Assembly: GCF_014651515.1 (NCBI RefSeq)
Contig: NZ_BMXA01000001.1
Coordinates: 620,001-684,000 of the forward strand
DNA length: 64,000 bases
Direction of reading: 5' to 3'
From: Arenicella chitinivorans
GTDB lineage: Bacteria > Pseudomonadota > Gammaproteobacteria > Arenicellales > Arenicellaceae
Shown here: positions 17,363 through 26,913 of the stretch, in pieces
Position numbering within the stretch: position 1 is the first letter of the stretch
Layout of the letters: the number at the start of each line of letters is the position of its first letter
The notes under the pieces: generated by a model
Seen by the model: the letters and a program-made list of their open reading frames with translations, nothing else
Told to the model about the DNA's origin: nothing
Databases searched by the model: none
Translations under genes and position numbers: made by a program

Positions 17363-18025
17363 CGCCAGACCAGCCCGGACACAGGCGGTTCGATTGGTGA
17401 CGCCAAATGCACGAAACAAAGTGGAAACGTGTGATTTCACAGTCGACTCACTGATGCCTAAGATATTCGCTATGTCTATATTTGAGTGACCTTCATGCAT
17501 TAGCTCCAGCACGTCGAGCTGACGCTCACGAATATGCGGAACGCTCTGCCCGGCGGGAGCGTTCGATTCCAAGTGGTTGGCAGCACGGTGTTTCTCCATG
17601 CAATCAAGTTGAAAAAACTCAGCCAGGTGCTCGGGTACGTAACGCTGTCCCGACAAGACTCGGCGCAAGCCATACAGCATCTGCGCAGAGGGCAACTCTT
17701 TGGGAATAAAGCCACAAGCGCCAAGCTCGAGGGCTCGGCGGATATCTCTGCGGTCTTCCACGCCAGATATGACCACTGTTGGCACGGTGATTTTTCGGTG
17801 ATCGAGCGCTTGTAGAAAGCTAAATCCATCGATGGTCGGCATGTGTAGGTCAACCAAAATCAGATCCTGTCGCCGCACAAGAGGTTCGTCAGCTAGGACT
17901 GATCGTACATTGTACGACGTGGAGATTGTGACGTGATCGCTTACGCGTGACAAGATCATGGCCAGACCGTCCGCAACCAATTGATGGTCATCAATAATCA
18001 GAATTTTGGTGGTTCTGCTAGGCAT
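17342..18025 (-). CDS. NarL/FixJ-family response regulator (REC-LuxR HTH)
   Basis: A 227-residue regulator. The receiver domain has acidic residues D12-D13, phospho-acceptor D59 (LILVDLHMP) and K109 (FIPKE). The C-terminal LuxR-type helix-turn-helix runs from about 163 to 222 (IRERQLDVLELMHEGHSNIDIANILGISESTVKSHVSTLFRAFGV). An unusual ~35-residue linker rich in His, Asn and Ala joins them. It is encoded opposite the hybrid kinase with a 21-nt 3' overlap, so the two transcripts are antisense at their ends. Target genes are unknown. Confidence 0.9.
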   Translation of the reverse strand: MPSRTTKILIIDDHQLVADGLAMILSRVSDHVTISTSYNVRSVLADEPLVRRQDLILVDLHMPTIDGFSFLQALDHRKITVPTVVISGVEDRRDIRRALELGACGFIPKELPSAQMLYGLRRVLSGQRYVPEHLAEFFQLDCMEKHRAANHLESNAPAGQSVPHIRERQLDVLELMHEGHSNIDIANILGISESTVKSHVSTLFRAFGVTNRTACVRAGLASNLIRT

Positions 18026-18696
18026 GACTGCAAATGGAGGGTGAGTTTCTGAGTTTGTTTAGCTTGGACTACTTTGACGCAAGTGCGCAGATTTGGCAAT
18101 CGTACTTTCGTACTGTCGATGATGTCGCGCAACGGTGGGGTGATTCAGACCGATCGTTGCAGTAATCGCGACCCAGCGGGGCTTATCCATCAGATTGAAC
18201 TTTTCTGGCTTCTAAGTGGTGACATCAGCACGCGGATACAGGACTTGGGATCTAATCAATTAGTCTAATTTCTAGCGAGTTTGCGATTAAGTCGCTATCT
18301 AATCGGGTTAAAACCCGTTATTATCACCGCCTCCTGAGCGCCTCAAAACGGGGTGCGTCAGCTCCATTAAGGAATTCTCCTTAATTCAAGCTCAGTGAAA
18401 CCATCGATTTAAATTGATTATGCTTGTGTCAGCACCTCAGCAAATCCGGTCTTTGCAACGCGCGGTTCAGCTTCGTGGTGGTCATTTATCCACTTCGTTG
18501 CCCGCAAAGTTGCGAGTTGGGCTTGCCTACCGACTGACGCCAAACGCCGTTTCCACTGCGGTACGTGCATCAAATTTTCCTGGCCCGACATACTATGCCT
18601 CCACGGTGCCCTTCGAGCCGATGATGCAATTGCAAGAGGATTGTGCGCAGTCGATTTAAACAATGATTTCTTAATATCAAATATAGGTAAGATCAA
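18026..18696 (+). promoter_or_regulatory. Gene-free leader of sucCD with two inverted repeats
   Basis: No convincing gene was found in these 671 bp; the short open frames here lack ribosome-binding sites and recognisable sequence. Two inverted repeats stand out. CGGGTT-AA-AACCCG (18304-18317) lies just before a TATTAT box at 18319-18324. ATTAAGGA-ATTC-TCCTTAAT (18366-18385) lies 312 nt before sucC. Either may be an operator or part of a structured leader RNA. Confidence 0.3.
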
Positions 18697-19860
18697 ATGA
18701 ATGTTCATGAGTATCAGGGTAAAGAAATCCTGAGGAAATACGGGGTGGTAACACCACGCGGTATTCCCGCTTTCTCAGTCGATGAAGCAGTTGCTGCAGC
18801 CGAAAAACTCGGTGGCAATCTGTGGGTAGTCAAAGCACAGATCCACGCCGGTGGACGTGGTAAGGGCGGTGGTGTCAAAGTCGCGAAAAGCCTGGACGAA
18901 GTGCGTGAATATGCGGATGCCATTCTAGGCATGCAACTGGTAACACACCAAACTGGCCCGGAAGGTAAAGAAGTGAAACGTCTTTACATTGAAGAAGGTG
19001 CAGACATTGCAGACGAATTGTACGTTGGTGCGTTGGTTGATCGTGAAACACAAAAAGTTGTGTTGATGTGCAGTTCCGAAGGCGGTATGGATATCGAGAC
19101 CGTCGCAGAAGAAACACCTGAAAAAATTCTAAAGATCTACATCGACCCAACGGATGGGCTGGACCGTGCTGAGGCAGAAGATGTCTGCGCTAAAATTGGT
19201 ATTCCGGCAGAAGCTGTGTCTCAGGGGGCTGATTTTCTGGCAGGCTTATACGAAGCGTTCGTCAAGTCAGATGCCTCCTTAGCTGAGATCAACCCATTGG
19301 TGGTAACGGGCGACAAAAACGTGATTGCCTTGGATGCAAAGTTCAATATCGATTCCAATGCCTTGTTCCGTCAACCAGAAATCGTGGCATACCGCGACTT
19401 GGATGAGGAAGACCCCGATGAAATTGAAGCCTCAAAATGGGGACTGTCGTATATTTCTCTGGACGGTAATATCGGCTGTCTGGTGAATGGTGCGGGCCTC
19501 GCGATGGCCACCATGGACATCATTAAGCTGTACGGTGGCGAGCCAGCGAACTTTCTGGATGTTGGTGGCGGTGCGAATAAAGAACAAGTCACCGAAGCAT
19601 TCAAAATCATGCTGAAAAACCCCAATGTTAAGGGCATTCTGGTCAATATCTTTGGTGGCATCATGCAGTGTGACGTGATCGCTGAAGGCGTGGTTGCTGC
19701 GGCCCAAGAAGTCGGTTTGAATGTACCGCTTGTGGTGCGTTTGGAAGGCACCAATGTAGAGAAGGGTCGTCAAATTTTGGACGAGTCTGATGTGAAACTT
19801 CAAACGGCCACAACCATGGCCGATGCTGCAGAAAAAATCGCTGCAGCCGTAAACGCGTAA
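18697..19860 (+). CDS. sucC: Succinyl-CoA ligase (ADP-forming), beta subunit
   Basis: A 387-residue protein of the usual SucC length. It begins with [17 protein letters not shown], the standard start of the family. The ATP-grasp domain follows with [20 protein letters not shown]. The C-terminal ligase domain holds [20 protein letters not shown] and [14 protein letters not shown]. With SucD it forms the TCA-cycle enzyme that converts succinyl-CoA, ADP and phosphate to succinate, CoA and ATP. The ATG at 18697 overlaps no other gene, and sucD follows after 10 nt. The rest of the suc/sdh cluster is not next to it, so sucCD stands as a separate unit here. Confidence 0.97.
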   Translation: MNVHEYQGKEILRKYGVVTPRGIPAFSVDEAVAAAEKLGGNLWVVKAQIHAGGRGKGGGVKVAKSLDEVREYADAILGMQLVTHQTGPEGKEVKRLYIEEGADIADELYVGALVDRETQKVVLMCSSEGGMDIETVAEETPEKILKIYIDPTDGLDRAEAEDVCAKIGIPAEAVSQGADFLAGLYEAFVKSDASLAEINPLVVTGDKNVIALDAKFNIDSNALFRQPEIVAYRDLDEEDPDEIEASKWGLSYISLDGNIGCLVNGAGLAMATMDIIKLYGGEPANFLDVGGGANKEQVTEAFKIMLKNPNVKGILVNIFGGIMQCDVIAEGVVAAAQEVGLNVPLVVRLEGTNVEKGRQILDESDVKLQTATTMADAAEKIAAAVNA

Positions 19861-19870
19861 GGGGTGCAGT

Positions 19871-20755
19871 ATGGCAATTTTAATTAATAAAGATACCCGT
19901 ATTGTTACTCAAGGTATTACTGGTAAGACTGGTGAATTCCATACGCAACAGTGTTTGGACTATGCCTTCGGTAAAGACTGTTTTGTGGCTGGTGTAACAC
20001 CTGGTAAAGGTGGTCAGGAAGTACTTGGCGTGCCCGTTTTGAACAGCGTAGCCGAAGCGAAAGCGCAACACGGTGTAAACGCGTCGGTCATCTATGTGCC
20101 ACCACGCTTCGCGGCGGCGGCGATTGATGAAGCGGTCGATGCTGAGTTGGACTTGGTGATTTGCATCACCGAAGGCATCCCGGTGGCGGACATGATCAAA
20201 ACTCGTGACCGGATGCGCAAAATGAACAGCAAAACGATTCTGGTTGGCCCGAACTGTCCGGGTGTGATCACGCCAGAAGAAGTGAAGATCGGCATCATGC
20301 CAGGCTACATTCATAAGAAAGGCAATATCGGTGTGGTTTCACGCTCCGGTACACTGACCTACGAAGCCGTTCATCAGCTCACTCAACTCGGTATGGGGCA
20401 ATCTACCTGCGTTGGTATTGGTGGTGATCCTGTGAATGGTCTGAAGCACAAAGACGTTATGAAAATGTTCAACGATGATCCAGATACACATGCCGTTGTG
20501 ATGTGTGGTGAGATTGGCGGCACCGACGAAGAAGAATGTGCTGCATGGATCAAGGAAAACATGACCAAACCCGTGGTGGGCTTTATTGCAGGTATCACTG
20601 CACCGCCAGGAAAACGTATGGGTCACGCTGGTGCAATTATTTCTGGTGGTCAAGGTACTGCTCAGTCTAAAATTGACGCGTTAGAGGACGCAGGCGTTCA
20701 CGTCACTCTGAACCCGTCTGAGATGGGCTCGACCCTGAAGAAAGCGCTGGGGTAA
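19871..20755 (+). CDS. sucD: Succinyl-CoA ligase, alpha subunit
   Basis: A 294-residue protein. The CoA-binding Rossmann domain has [16 protein letters not shown] at the N-terminus and [21 protein letters not shown] in the middle. The phosphorylated active-site histidine lies in [14 protein letters not shown] (H252). SucD forms the CoA-binding and phospho-His half of the heteromeric enzyme. It starts 10 nt after sucC and is followed by a clear intrinsic terminator, so sucCD is a two-gene operon. Confidence 0.97.
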   Translation: MAILINKDTRIVTQGITGKTGEFHTQQCLDYAFGKDCFVAGVTPGKGGQEVLGVPVLNSVAEAKAQHGVNASVIYVPPRFAAAAIDEAVDAELDLVICITEGIPVADMIKTRDRMRKMNSKTILVGPNCPGVITPEEVKIGIMPGYIHKKGNIGVVSRSGTLTYEAVHQLTQLGMGQSTCVGIGGDPVNGLKHKDVMKMFNDDPDTHAVVMCGEIGGTDEEECAAWIKENMTKPVVGFIAGITAPPGKRMGHAGAIISGGQGTAQSKIDALEDAGVHVTLNPSEMGSTLKKALG

Positions 20756-20776
20756 ACACCACGCGATCAGTCAAGA

Positions 20777-20808
20777 AGCCGGGGTGCGAGAGTGCTCCGG
20801 CTTTTTTT
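20777..20808 (+). terminator. Intrinsic terminator of sucCD
   Basis: AGCCGGGG (20777-20784) pairs with CTCCGGCT (20795-20802), with one G-U pair, around a 10-nt loop. A run of seven T follows. Confidence 0.85.
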
Positions 20809-20859
20809 ATTGGCCTAACATTGATTCTGTAAACCATTAGAAATCAGGATTTTTTCCGC

Positions 20860-21330
20860 ATGAAATTTCATATCGATCGAGATGATTTGTCCGACGGACA
20901 GATAGTTAAACTCCTTGAATCACATTTGGCTGACATGTTGCTTCATTCGCCGCCGGAGAGCGTACACGCGCTGGTTCCAGCAGCATTGGCGGCTCCGGAA
21001 ATTTCCTTTTGGGGTGCCCGTTGCGATGGTCGTTTAGCCGGCTGCGGCGCGTTGAAGGAATTATCACCTAGCCATGCGGAACTGAAGTCGATGAAAACGG
21101 ATCCGCATTTCGCTCGGCAGGGCGTAGCGAGTGACATTCTTCAAGCGATGTTGGCAGAGGCTCAATGCCGTGGTTATCAACGTGTCAGTTTGGAAACCGG
21201 ATCGATGGCGGTATTTGAGCCGGCGCGCAGATTGTACCAAAAGTATGGCTTTGTGGAATGCGGGCCGTTTGGCAACTACCAACTCGATCCGCACAGTACG
21301 TTTATGACCAAAATCCTGTCGTCGACCTAG
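20860..21330 (+). CDS. GNAT-family N-acetyltransferase (YsnE-like)
   Basis: A 156-residue GNAT protein. The acetyl-CoA-binding motif A is MKTDPHFARQGVASDILQAML, preceded by GCGALKEL and AELKSM. The C-terminal part, RVSLETGSMAVFEPARRLYQKYGFVECGPFGNYQLDPHSTFMTKIL, is typical of YsnE-type acetyltransferases. The acceptor is unknown. It starts about 50 nt after the sucCD terminator and seems to have its own promoter. The DUF2834 gene follows 14 nt after its stop. Confidence 0.85.
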   Translation: MKFHIDRDDLSDGQIVKLLESHLADMLLHSPPESVHALVPAALAAPEISFWGARCDGRLAGCGALKELSPSHAELKSMKTDPHFARQGVASDILQAMLAEAQCRGYQRVSLETGSMAVFEPARRLYQKYGFVECGPFGNYQLDPHSTFMTKILSST

Positions 21331-21344
21331 CAGAGCCTCGCACT

Positions 21345-21674
21345 ATGTCTAAAACCGTCTATTTGTCTTTGCTTACTGCGATCGCGCTGCTCTTTACTGG
21401 GTTCTTTATTGGGACTGTCGTGCCGCCGTTGTTGGTTTCAGGCGACGTGGTCGCGGCTGCTTTGGCGGGGTTTGTGAATCCATTTGCTGCGGGATACGCC
21501 ACCGATGTGATTCTATGTTGGGTGGTGCTGTTGTTATGGATTGTTTACGAAGCCAAGGTTGATGGGGTCAGGCATGGTTGGATCTGCATTCTATTGGGAG
21601 CGGTTCCGGGTGTGGCAGTGGGTATGAGTTGCTACCTGATTTTGCGTCATCAAACTCGTAAGGCGCTACAATAG
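21345..21674 (+). CDS. DUF2834-type small membrane protein
   Basis: A 109-residue protein with about three hydrophobic segments. The central part, GFVNPFAAGYATDVILCWVVLLLWIVYEAKVDGVRHGW, matches the pattern of DUF2834 membrane proteins. The function of this family is not known. The ATG at 21345 is preferred over an upstream in-frame ATG at 21258 that would lie inside the GNAT gene. It is probably co-transcribed with the GNAT gene. Confidence 0.65.
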   Translation: MSKTVYLSLLTAIALLFTGFFIGTVVPPLLVSGDVVAAALAGFVNPFAAGYATDVILCWVVLLLWIVYEAKVDGVRHGWICILLGAVPGVAVGMSCYLILRHQTRKALQ

Positions 21675-21716
21675 CCGGATTACGTATCTGGTCGACTAAT
21701 CAATCGAGGAAGAAAA

Positions 21717-22202
21717 ATGACAATACAAATTTTTTGTGTGGGTGGAACCATCGACAAAATTTACTTCGATGCCAAAAGTAAATACGAAGTGGGTGCGCCA
21801 GCGATTGGCTGGTTGCTCGATGAATTGTCGATCCATTTCAACTATCAAGTCACGTCGCTGATGGCGAAAGACAGCCTAGATATGACCGACGCGGATCGCG
21901 CGGAAATCCGCAAGGCGGTTGAGTCTACTGACTCCGACCGGATTGTGATCACGCATGGAACCGATACCATGCCGGAAACTGCCCGCGCGCTGCACGGTAT
22001 CGTCGGCAAAACCGTGGTCTTGACCGGTGCGTTGGCGCCCGCCATTTTTCGTAATAGCGATGCTGCGTTTAATGTCGGTGGTGCATTGGCAGCGGTGCAA
22101 TCCAAACCAGCGGGAGTTTACATCGTGATGAACGGTGAAGTCTTCGATGGAAATCTGGTGCGCAAAGATGTGGCAGCAAACCGGTTTGTACGACTAGATT
22201 AA
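21717..22202 (+). CDS. Single-domain asparaginase family protein
   Basis: A 161-residue protein equal to the N-terminal domain of L-asparaginases. It shows the first catalytic Thr region (FCVGGTIDKIYFD) and the second signature IVITHGTDTMPETARAL with Thr-Asp. It then has KTVVLTGALAP and GVYIVMNGEVFDGNLVRKDV. It stops where the C-terminal asparaginase domain would begin. Short stand-alone forms of this domain exist in other proteobacteria, so this is probably not a truncation. Asparaginase activity is not assured. The ribosome-binding site GAGGAAG precedes the ATG. Confidence 0.8.
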   Translation: MTIQIFCVGGTIDKIYFDAKSKYEVGAPAIGWLLDELSIHFNYQVTSLMAKDSLDMTDADRAEIRKAVESTDSDRIVITHGTDTMPETARALHGIVGKTVVLTGALAPAIFRNSDAAFNVGGALAAVQSKPAGVYIVMNGEVFDGNLVRKDVAANRFVRLD

Positions 22203-22235
22203 AAAAGCCACTGACGGCGAATGCCGTCAGTGGCT
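22201..22235 (-). terminator. Intrinsic terminator of htpG
   Basis: A 13-bp stem (22206-22218 with 22223-22235) closes a 4-nt loop. On the minus strand it is followed by a run of six T (22201-22206), so it terminates htpG. It starts directly at the asparaginase-domain gene stop and could also act on the + strand, although no U-tract is present in that direction. Confidence 0.85.
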
Positions 22236-22261
22236 CTCATCATTGACATAGTCGAAGTGAA

Positions 22262-24139
22262 CTAGGCAACCAAGAGTCTATTCACCAGTTTCACATAATT
22301 GGCAGGGTCTTTGATCTGCGCGCCTTCACTCAGTGCGGCCTGGTCAAAAAGCACTTGAGCCCAGTCAGCGAAACTGTCGCTATTGGTATCCAGTTTTTTG
22401 ATCAGCGCATGCTCTGGGTTGATCTCCAGAATCGGCTTAGTGCTCGGTGCATCTTGCCCCATGGCTTTCATGATGCGTTCCATGTTCGCGCCGGGATCGT
22501 TTTCATCCGCTACCAGGCAGGCTGGTGATTCGGTGAGGCGATAGGTGAGTCGAACTTCTTTTACCGCTTCGCTCAACACGTCTTGCAATTTCTCAGTCAG
22601 CGAAGACAGTTCTTCTTTTTGCTCTTCTTGTGCTTTTTTCTCTTCGTCACTCAACGATAAGTCGCCTTTGGTGACCGATTTCAGCGGCTTGTCATTATAG
22701 GTGCCTAAGCTGTTGACCAGCCATTCGTCCACTGGGTCGCAGAGTAGTAGAACTTCAATCCCTTTCTTGGCAAACACCTCTAGGTGAGGAGAACCCTTGG
22801 CCGCTTGGTGGCTTTCTGCCGTGATGTAGTAGATCGCTTCTTGACCCTCTTGCATGCGACCGATGTAGTCGTCCAGCGACACGGTTTGCGCGGCGGAATC
22901 AGACTGCGTAGTCGCGAAACGTAACAATGGCGTGATTTTGTCTTTGTTGGCCATATCTTCGACCACGCCCTCTTTGAGCACTTGTCCGAACTCTGACCAG
23001 AATTCCTGATACTGTTCGGATTCGTTTTTTGCCAAACGTGTTAGTTCATCCAGTACCCGTTTGATCGAGCTTGCCTTGATTTTTTTAATGTCACGATCAC
23101 TTTGCAGAATCTCGCGTGACACATTTAGGGGTAGATCCTGAGAGTCAATTACACCCTTTACAAAGCGTAGGTAATGCGGCAATAGGTGTTCCGCGTCATC
23201 CATAATGAAGACGCGGCGAACGTACAGTTTGATGCCTTTCTTGTTGTCGCGGTTCCACAGATCAAATGGTGCTTTCTTGGGAATAAATAACAGTGACGTG
23301 TACTCCATATTGCCTTCTACCTTATGGTGCAAGGTAGAGAGGGGGGGCTCCATATCGTATGACAGGCTCTGATAAAAGTTTTGATATTCTTGGTCGCTAA
23401 TCTCGGATTTTGGTCTCGCCCAGATGGCGGTCCCACTATTGACCGTTTCGAACTCGCGCTCGACGTCTTCTTGTGGCTTACCGTCCTCATCGAGTGGCGC
23501 AGGAGCCAGCATTTTGATCGGCAGTGAGATGTGCTCTGAATACGTACGGATAATGTGTTTGAGACGGAAGTCTTCTAGGTACTCGGACTCCTCTTCACGC
23601 AGATGCAGCGTGATGTCAGTGCCAACACGGTCTTTTTCGATCGTTTCGATCGTGAACTCGCCCTTGCCGTCGGACTCCCATTGCGTACCTTCGCTGGTGC
23701 CCGCTTTGCGCGTCGTCAACGTGACCTTGTCGGCGACCATAAACACCGAGTAAAAGCCGACCCCAAATTGACCAATCAAGCTTACATCGGCGTCTTCCTT
23801 GCCACTGTTTTTGACCGCTTCAACAAATTTCTTGGTGCCCGAGCGCGCGATGGTGCCGATGTTCTCGATCACTTCGTCGTAACTCATGCCGATACCATTG
23901 TCGCTGATGGTCAATGTTTTGGCGTTTGAGTCCGTAGTGATTGTCACCGCTAGTTCTTCGTCGTCATTCAACAGTGAGGCGTCTGTTAACGCCTCAAATC
24001 GACGCTTGTCGATTGCATCAGAGCTGTTGGAGATCAACTCGCGCAGAAAAATCTCTTTCTGGCTGTAGAGAGAATTGATCATCAGATCCAGTAATTGACT
24101 TATTTCGGTTTGAAATGCGTGCGTTTGTTGTTTGCTCAT
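22262..24139 (-). CDS. htpG: Molecular chaperone HtpG (bacterial Hsp90)
   Basis: A 625-residue protein of normal length. The GHKL ATPase domain shows FLRELISNSSDAIDK (with the ATP-binding Asn), ISDNGIGM and GQFGVGFYSVFMVAD. The middle domain carries PLNVSREILQSD with the catalytic Arg. The C-terminal dimerisation domain follows. HtpG is an ATP-dependent dimeric chaperone in the cytoplasm that remodels client proteins with DnaK. A sigma-32-like promoter lies 49 bp upstream of the start, which fits heat-shock control, and a strong terminator follows. Confidence 0.97.
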   Translation of the reverse strand: MSKQQTHAFQTEISQLLDLMINSLYSQKEIFLRELISNSSDAIDKRRFEALTDASLLNDDEELAVTITTDSNAKTLTISDNGIGMSYDEVIENIGTIARSGTKKFVEAVKNSGKEDADVSLIGQFGVGFYSVFMVADKVTLTTRKAGTSEGTQWESDGKGEFTIETIEKDRVGTDITLHLREEESEYLEDFRLKHIIRTYSEHISLPIKMLAPAPLDEDGKPQEDVEREFETVNSGTAIWARPKSEISDQEYQNFYQSLSYDMEPPLSTLHHKVEGNMEYTSLLFIPKKAPFDLWNRDNKKGIKLYVRRVFIMDDAEHLLPHYLRFVKGVIDSQDLPLNVSREILQSDRDIKKIKASSIKRVLDELTRLAKNESEQYQEFWSEFGQVLKEGVVEDMANKDKITPLLRFATTQSDSAAQTVSLDDYIGRMQEGQEAIYYITAESHQAAKGSPHLEVFAKKGIEVLLLCDPVDEWLVNSLGTYNDKPLKSVTKGDLSLSDEEKKAQEEQKEELSSLTEKLQDVLSEAVKEVRLTYRLTESPACLVADENDPGANMERIMKAMGQDAPSTKPILEINPEHALIKKLDTNSDSFADWAQVLFDQAALSEGAQIKDPANYVKLVNRLLVA

Positions 24140-24187
24140 GATTAGTTAAAGATGTGAAGTTAAACTCAAAATTCGATGTGGGCAGTG

Positions 24188-24213
24188 ATGGGGTTGGTAT
24201 GATTAAATTCAAG
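24188..24213 (-). promoter_or_regulatory. Sigma-32 (RpoH)-like promoter of htpG
   Basis: On the minus strand, CTTGAA (24208-24213) is followed by 14 nt and CCCCAT (24188-24193). This fits the RpoH consensus CTTGAAA-N(11-16)-CCCCATNT. The -10 lies 49 bp before the htpG start codon. Confidence 0.6.
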
Positions 24214-24312
24214 TTCTCAAGAACACAAAATGCCACGAAATTGATTTCCAACCCGAGTGGAAACCGTAAATTAACAATTTTGCTAGGATTCATTTTTTTT
24301 TCGTGTTTTTCG

Positions 24313-24341
24313 TTGACGACCCAGGCATCTCTGAGTATAGT
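24313..24341 (+). promoter_or_regulatory. Strong promoter of the Pro-Arg-His-Leu tRNA cluster
   Basis: TTGACG (24313-24318), a 17-bp spacer and TATAGT (24336-24341) are followed by a GC-rich discriminator (CGCGCC). This is typical of stable-RNA promoters under stringent control. Confidence 0.7.
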
Positions 24342-24447
24342 CGCGCCTCAACGCTTTGCAGCGTGATTTGGCTCTAGGAAAGCCCTTGAGCAGCACCCGT
24401 TCCATCCCAAGTGTTTAACACGGAACAGAGTGTAAATCACACACCGT

Positions 24448-24524
<77 letters not shown>

Positions 24525-24631
24525 TTTTTACGTGTGGCAAAGTGGATTTACGGTGATTTCGTCGGTCTTTAGAGTTATTCGAAATAGAGTGAACGAAGTC
24601 ATTCGTAGATGGGGTAGTATGGTTAGGTTGA

Positions 24632-24708
24632 GTGCCCGTAGCTCAACTGGATAGAGCAACGGCCTTCTAAGCCGTAGGTTACAGGTTCGAGTCCTGTCGG
24701 GCGCGCCA
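24632..24708 (+). tRNA. tRNA-Arg (UCU)
   Basis: A 77-nt cloverleaf with encoded CCA. Anticodon stem ACGGC/GCCGT closes loop CTTCTAA with anticodon TCT; T-loop is GTTCGAGT. It decodes AGA/AGG. Confidence 0.97.
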
Positions 24709-24824
24709 TAAACCGATTGCTTAAATGTAGCCATACCGTGTCCCATTTTTGGTATTGCGTGCGCGGTGTATTCAGCCTTGTTTTACTCAAGCTGAATTGC
24801 TGGCATGTATCAGGTTAGTGATAT

Positions 24825-24901
24825 GGTGACTGTAGCTCAGTTGGTAGAGCCCCGGATTGTGATTCCGGTGGTCGTGGGTTCGAGCCCCATCAGTCACCCC
24901 A
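24825..24901 (+). tRNA. tRNA-His (GUG)
   Basis: A cloverleaf with encoded CCA and the additional G at position -1 (24825) opposite discriminator C, the identity mark of tRNA-His. Anticodon stem CCGGA/TCCGG closes loop TTGTGAT with anticodon GTG. Confidence 0.97.
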
Positions 24902-24950
24902 TCTAACGTGGCAGTCGGCGCTGAGCTGGCTGTTGCTGTATATCGTGTTT

Positions 24951-25035
<85 letters not shown>

Positions 25036-25353
25036 TTCACGATAACAATCTTTTTCTTCGCCTTTCCTTATTCGCGTTCTCTCTTTCTGGGCGACAGTTT
25101 GTGTCGATCGATGGAGTTCAGACTTGCGCGCGAATTGTGTCATTTTTTCAGGGCGCAACCGCTTCGAAACGACATGCGGCCGATGAGCGTCGAATTCCAC
25201 CTGCATTATCAAGCAACTTTTAACATTTGAAACATTTTATCCCGCTGCGTCTGGTGGTAGAATCCGGCCCCTGATTTATCGAGGTCCGTCAGTATGACAC
25301 TGATTTGAGACCCTCCGAAACTAATTAACTTAAACACTGACTGCGAGTAACGA
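25036..25353 (+). other. Gene-free spacer between tRNA-Leu and tig
   Basis: No convincing gene is present. The last 150 bp are AT-rich and probably hold the tig promoter; a TAGAAT box lies near 25258. No strong terminator was seen after the tRNA-Leu gene. Confidence 0.4.
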
Positions 25354-26670
25354 ATGCAATCTTCTGTTGAAAAAACCAGCGCCATTGGCCGCAAAATGAA
25401 CGTCGTCGTTCCGGCTGACAAGATCGAAACCGCGGTGCAAGCCAGATTAAAGCAGCTCTCTAAGCGCGTAAAAATTCAAGGTTTTCGCCCCGGCAAGGTG
25501 CCAATGAAGATCGTTGAACAGCAGTATCGTGGTACCGCAACGAACGATGTTTTAGGTGAGTTGATTCAAACCAGCCTACAAGAAGCCTTGCAAGGTCAGG
25601 ACGAAGTGCCAGCGGTACAGCCCGACATCATGCCTGAGGCACCGGTCGAAAAAGGTAAAGACTTTACCTTTACAGCGAGCTTCGATGTTTATCCAGAGTT
25701 TGAGAAGCTGGATTTAGAGGGTGTCAAAATTCTAAAGCCACAGAGCGCCGTTGAAGAAGCAGATATCGAACGTGTGGTCGAGAATATGCGCAAGCAACAG
25801 CTAAGCTGGAAAGAAGTCAAGCGCAAGTCCAAGAAGGGTGATCGTGCGATCGTTGACTTCGTGGGTCGTATCGATGGTGAAGAGTTCGAAGGTGGAAAAG
25901 CCTCCGATTACCCAGTTGTGCTCGGTGAAGGCCAAATGTTGCCCGATTTCGAAAAAGGCATCAAAGGCATGAAGGCGGGCGAAAGCAAAGACATTGAAGT
26001 TACTTTTCCGGCAGATTATAACGAAGAGCTCGGAGGTAAAACTGCCACGTTTACCATTGATGCTAAGACGGTGTCTGAGCCGGTGCTACCCGAAGTTGAC
26101 GAGGAGTTTGTCAAAAGCTTTGGTATTGAGTCAGGCGATGTCGCCGAATTACGTGCTGAAGTTAAAAGCAATCTTGAGACCAACCTCGAATCTCAATTGA
26201 GTGCCCAATTGCGTCAACGCGTTTTTGATGCCCTGACCGAGGCCAATAAGACTGAGGTGCCTTTGAAAATGGTTCGCGAAGAAGCGAGTCGTATGGTTAA
26301 AGAGCAAAAAAATCAAATGGTTCAGCAAGGTATCGACCCTAAGATGCTGGAAAATTTCCCAGATCCGGAGTTTGAGGTTCTCAAGCCGCAAGCGGAGAAG
26401 CGCGTTGCACTTGGCTTGCTGATGATGGAAATTATCCGTAAACAAGAGATCAAGCCCGACGAAGAGCGCGTGAATGCGCGCATCGAAAAAATGGCATCTT
26501 CGTATGAGCAGCCAGAAGAGTTCGTTCAGTACTACAAATCAAATCAGGAAGCGCTTGCGCAGGTTCAATCTATTGTCCTGGAAGAGCAGGTAGTCGACCT
26601 TCTAATTGAGAAAGCCGACGTTGAGGTTGAGAACGTGGAAGCGTCTACTTTGTTGAATATGCAAGCGTAG
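25354..26670 (+). CDS. tig: Trigger factor (ribosome-associated chaperone and prolyl isomerase)
   Basis: A 438-residue protein, close to the family norm of about 432. The ribosome-binding domain has the GFRxGKxP signature as VKIQGFRPGKVPMKIVEQQYR. The FKBP-type PPIase domain spans about 160-245 (GDRAIVDFVGRIDGEEFEGGKASDYPVVLGEGQMLPDFEKG). The rest is the helical chaperone arm domain. It binds near the polypeptide exit of the ribosome and shields nascent chains. It is the first gene of the conserved tig-clpP-clpX-lon series but has its own terminator. Confidence 0.97.
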   Translation: MQSSVEKTSAIGRKMNVVVPADKIETAVQARLKQLSKRVKIQGFRPGKVPMKIVEQQYRGTATNDVLGELIQTSLQEALQGQDEVPAVQPDIMPEAPVEKGKDFTFTASFDVYPEFEKLDLEGVKILKPQSAVEEADIERVVENMRKQQLSWKEVKRKSKKGDRAIVDFVGRIDGEEFEGGKASDYPVVLGEGQMLPDFEKGIKGMKAGESKDIEVTFPADYNEELGGKTATFTIDAKTVSEPVLPEVDEEFVKSFGIESGDVAELRAEVKSNLETNLESQLSAQLRQRVFDALTEANKTEVPLKMVREEASRMVKEQKNQMVQQGIDPKMLENFPDPEFEVLKPQAEKRVALGLLMMEIIRKQEIKPDEERVNARIEKMASSYEQPEEFVQYYKSNQEALAQVQSIVLEEQVVDLLIEKADVEVENVEASTLLNMQA

Positions 26671-26707
26671 ACTGCGGCATTACCGTCCGGCTGAGCCGAT
26701 CGAAAAG

Positions 26708-26741
26708 GAGCGTGTGATCTCGGGGTTGCACGCTCTTTTTT
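26708..26741 (+). terminator. Intrinsic terminator of tig
   Basis: GAGCGTG (26708-26714) pairs with CACGCTC (26729-26735) around a 14-nt loop, followed by six T. It separates tig from clpP. Confidence 0.85.
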
Positions 26742-26847
26742 ATTGTCAAATGACATTAGATCTCAGTTAACCTGCTAGCATTACGCCTATTCCGCACAAG
26801 GTGTCGCATTTCCCTTGTGTTTAAGTAAATCGTTATTACATCTAAGC

Positions 26848-26883
26848 CGAGACTCCCTAAATGTGAGTCTCGCAAGGTATACT
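26848..26883 (+). promoter_or_regulatory. Inverted repeat and -10 box upstream of clpP
   Basis: A perfect 8-bp inverted repeat, CGAGACTC (26848-26855) and GAGTCTCG (26865-26872), lies 5 bp before a TATACT box (26878-26883). It covers the expected -35 region, so it reads better as an operator than as a terminator. Confidence 0.35.
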
Positions 26884-26913
26884 CGCTTAACCATTTTGAA
26901 TTCGACTAATCGC

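Noticed and set aside
18414-18659. 81-residue open frame upstream of sucC
   Set aside because: No ribosome-binding site or motif, and it overlaps the likely sucCD leader.
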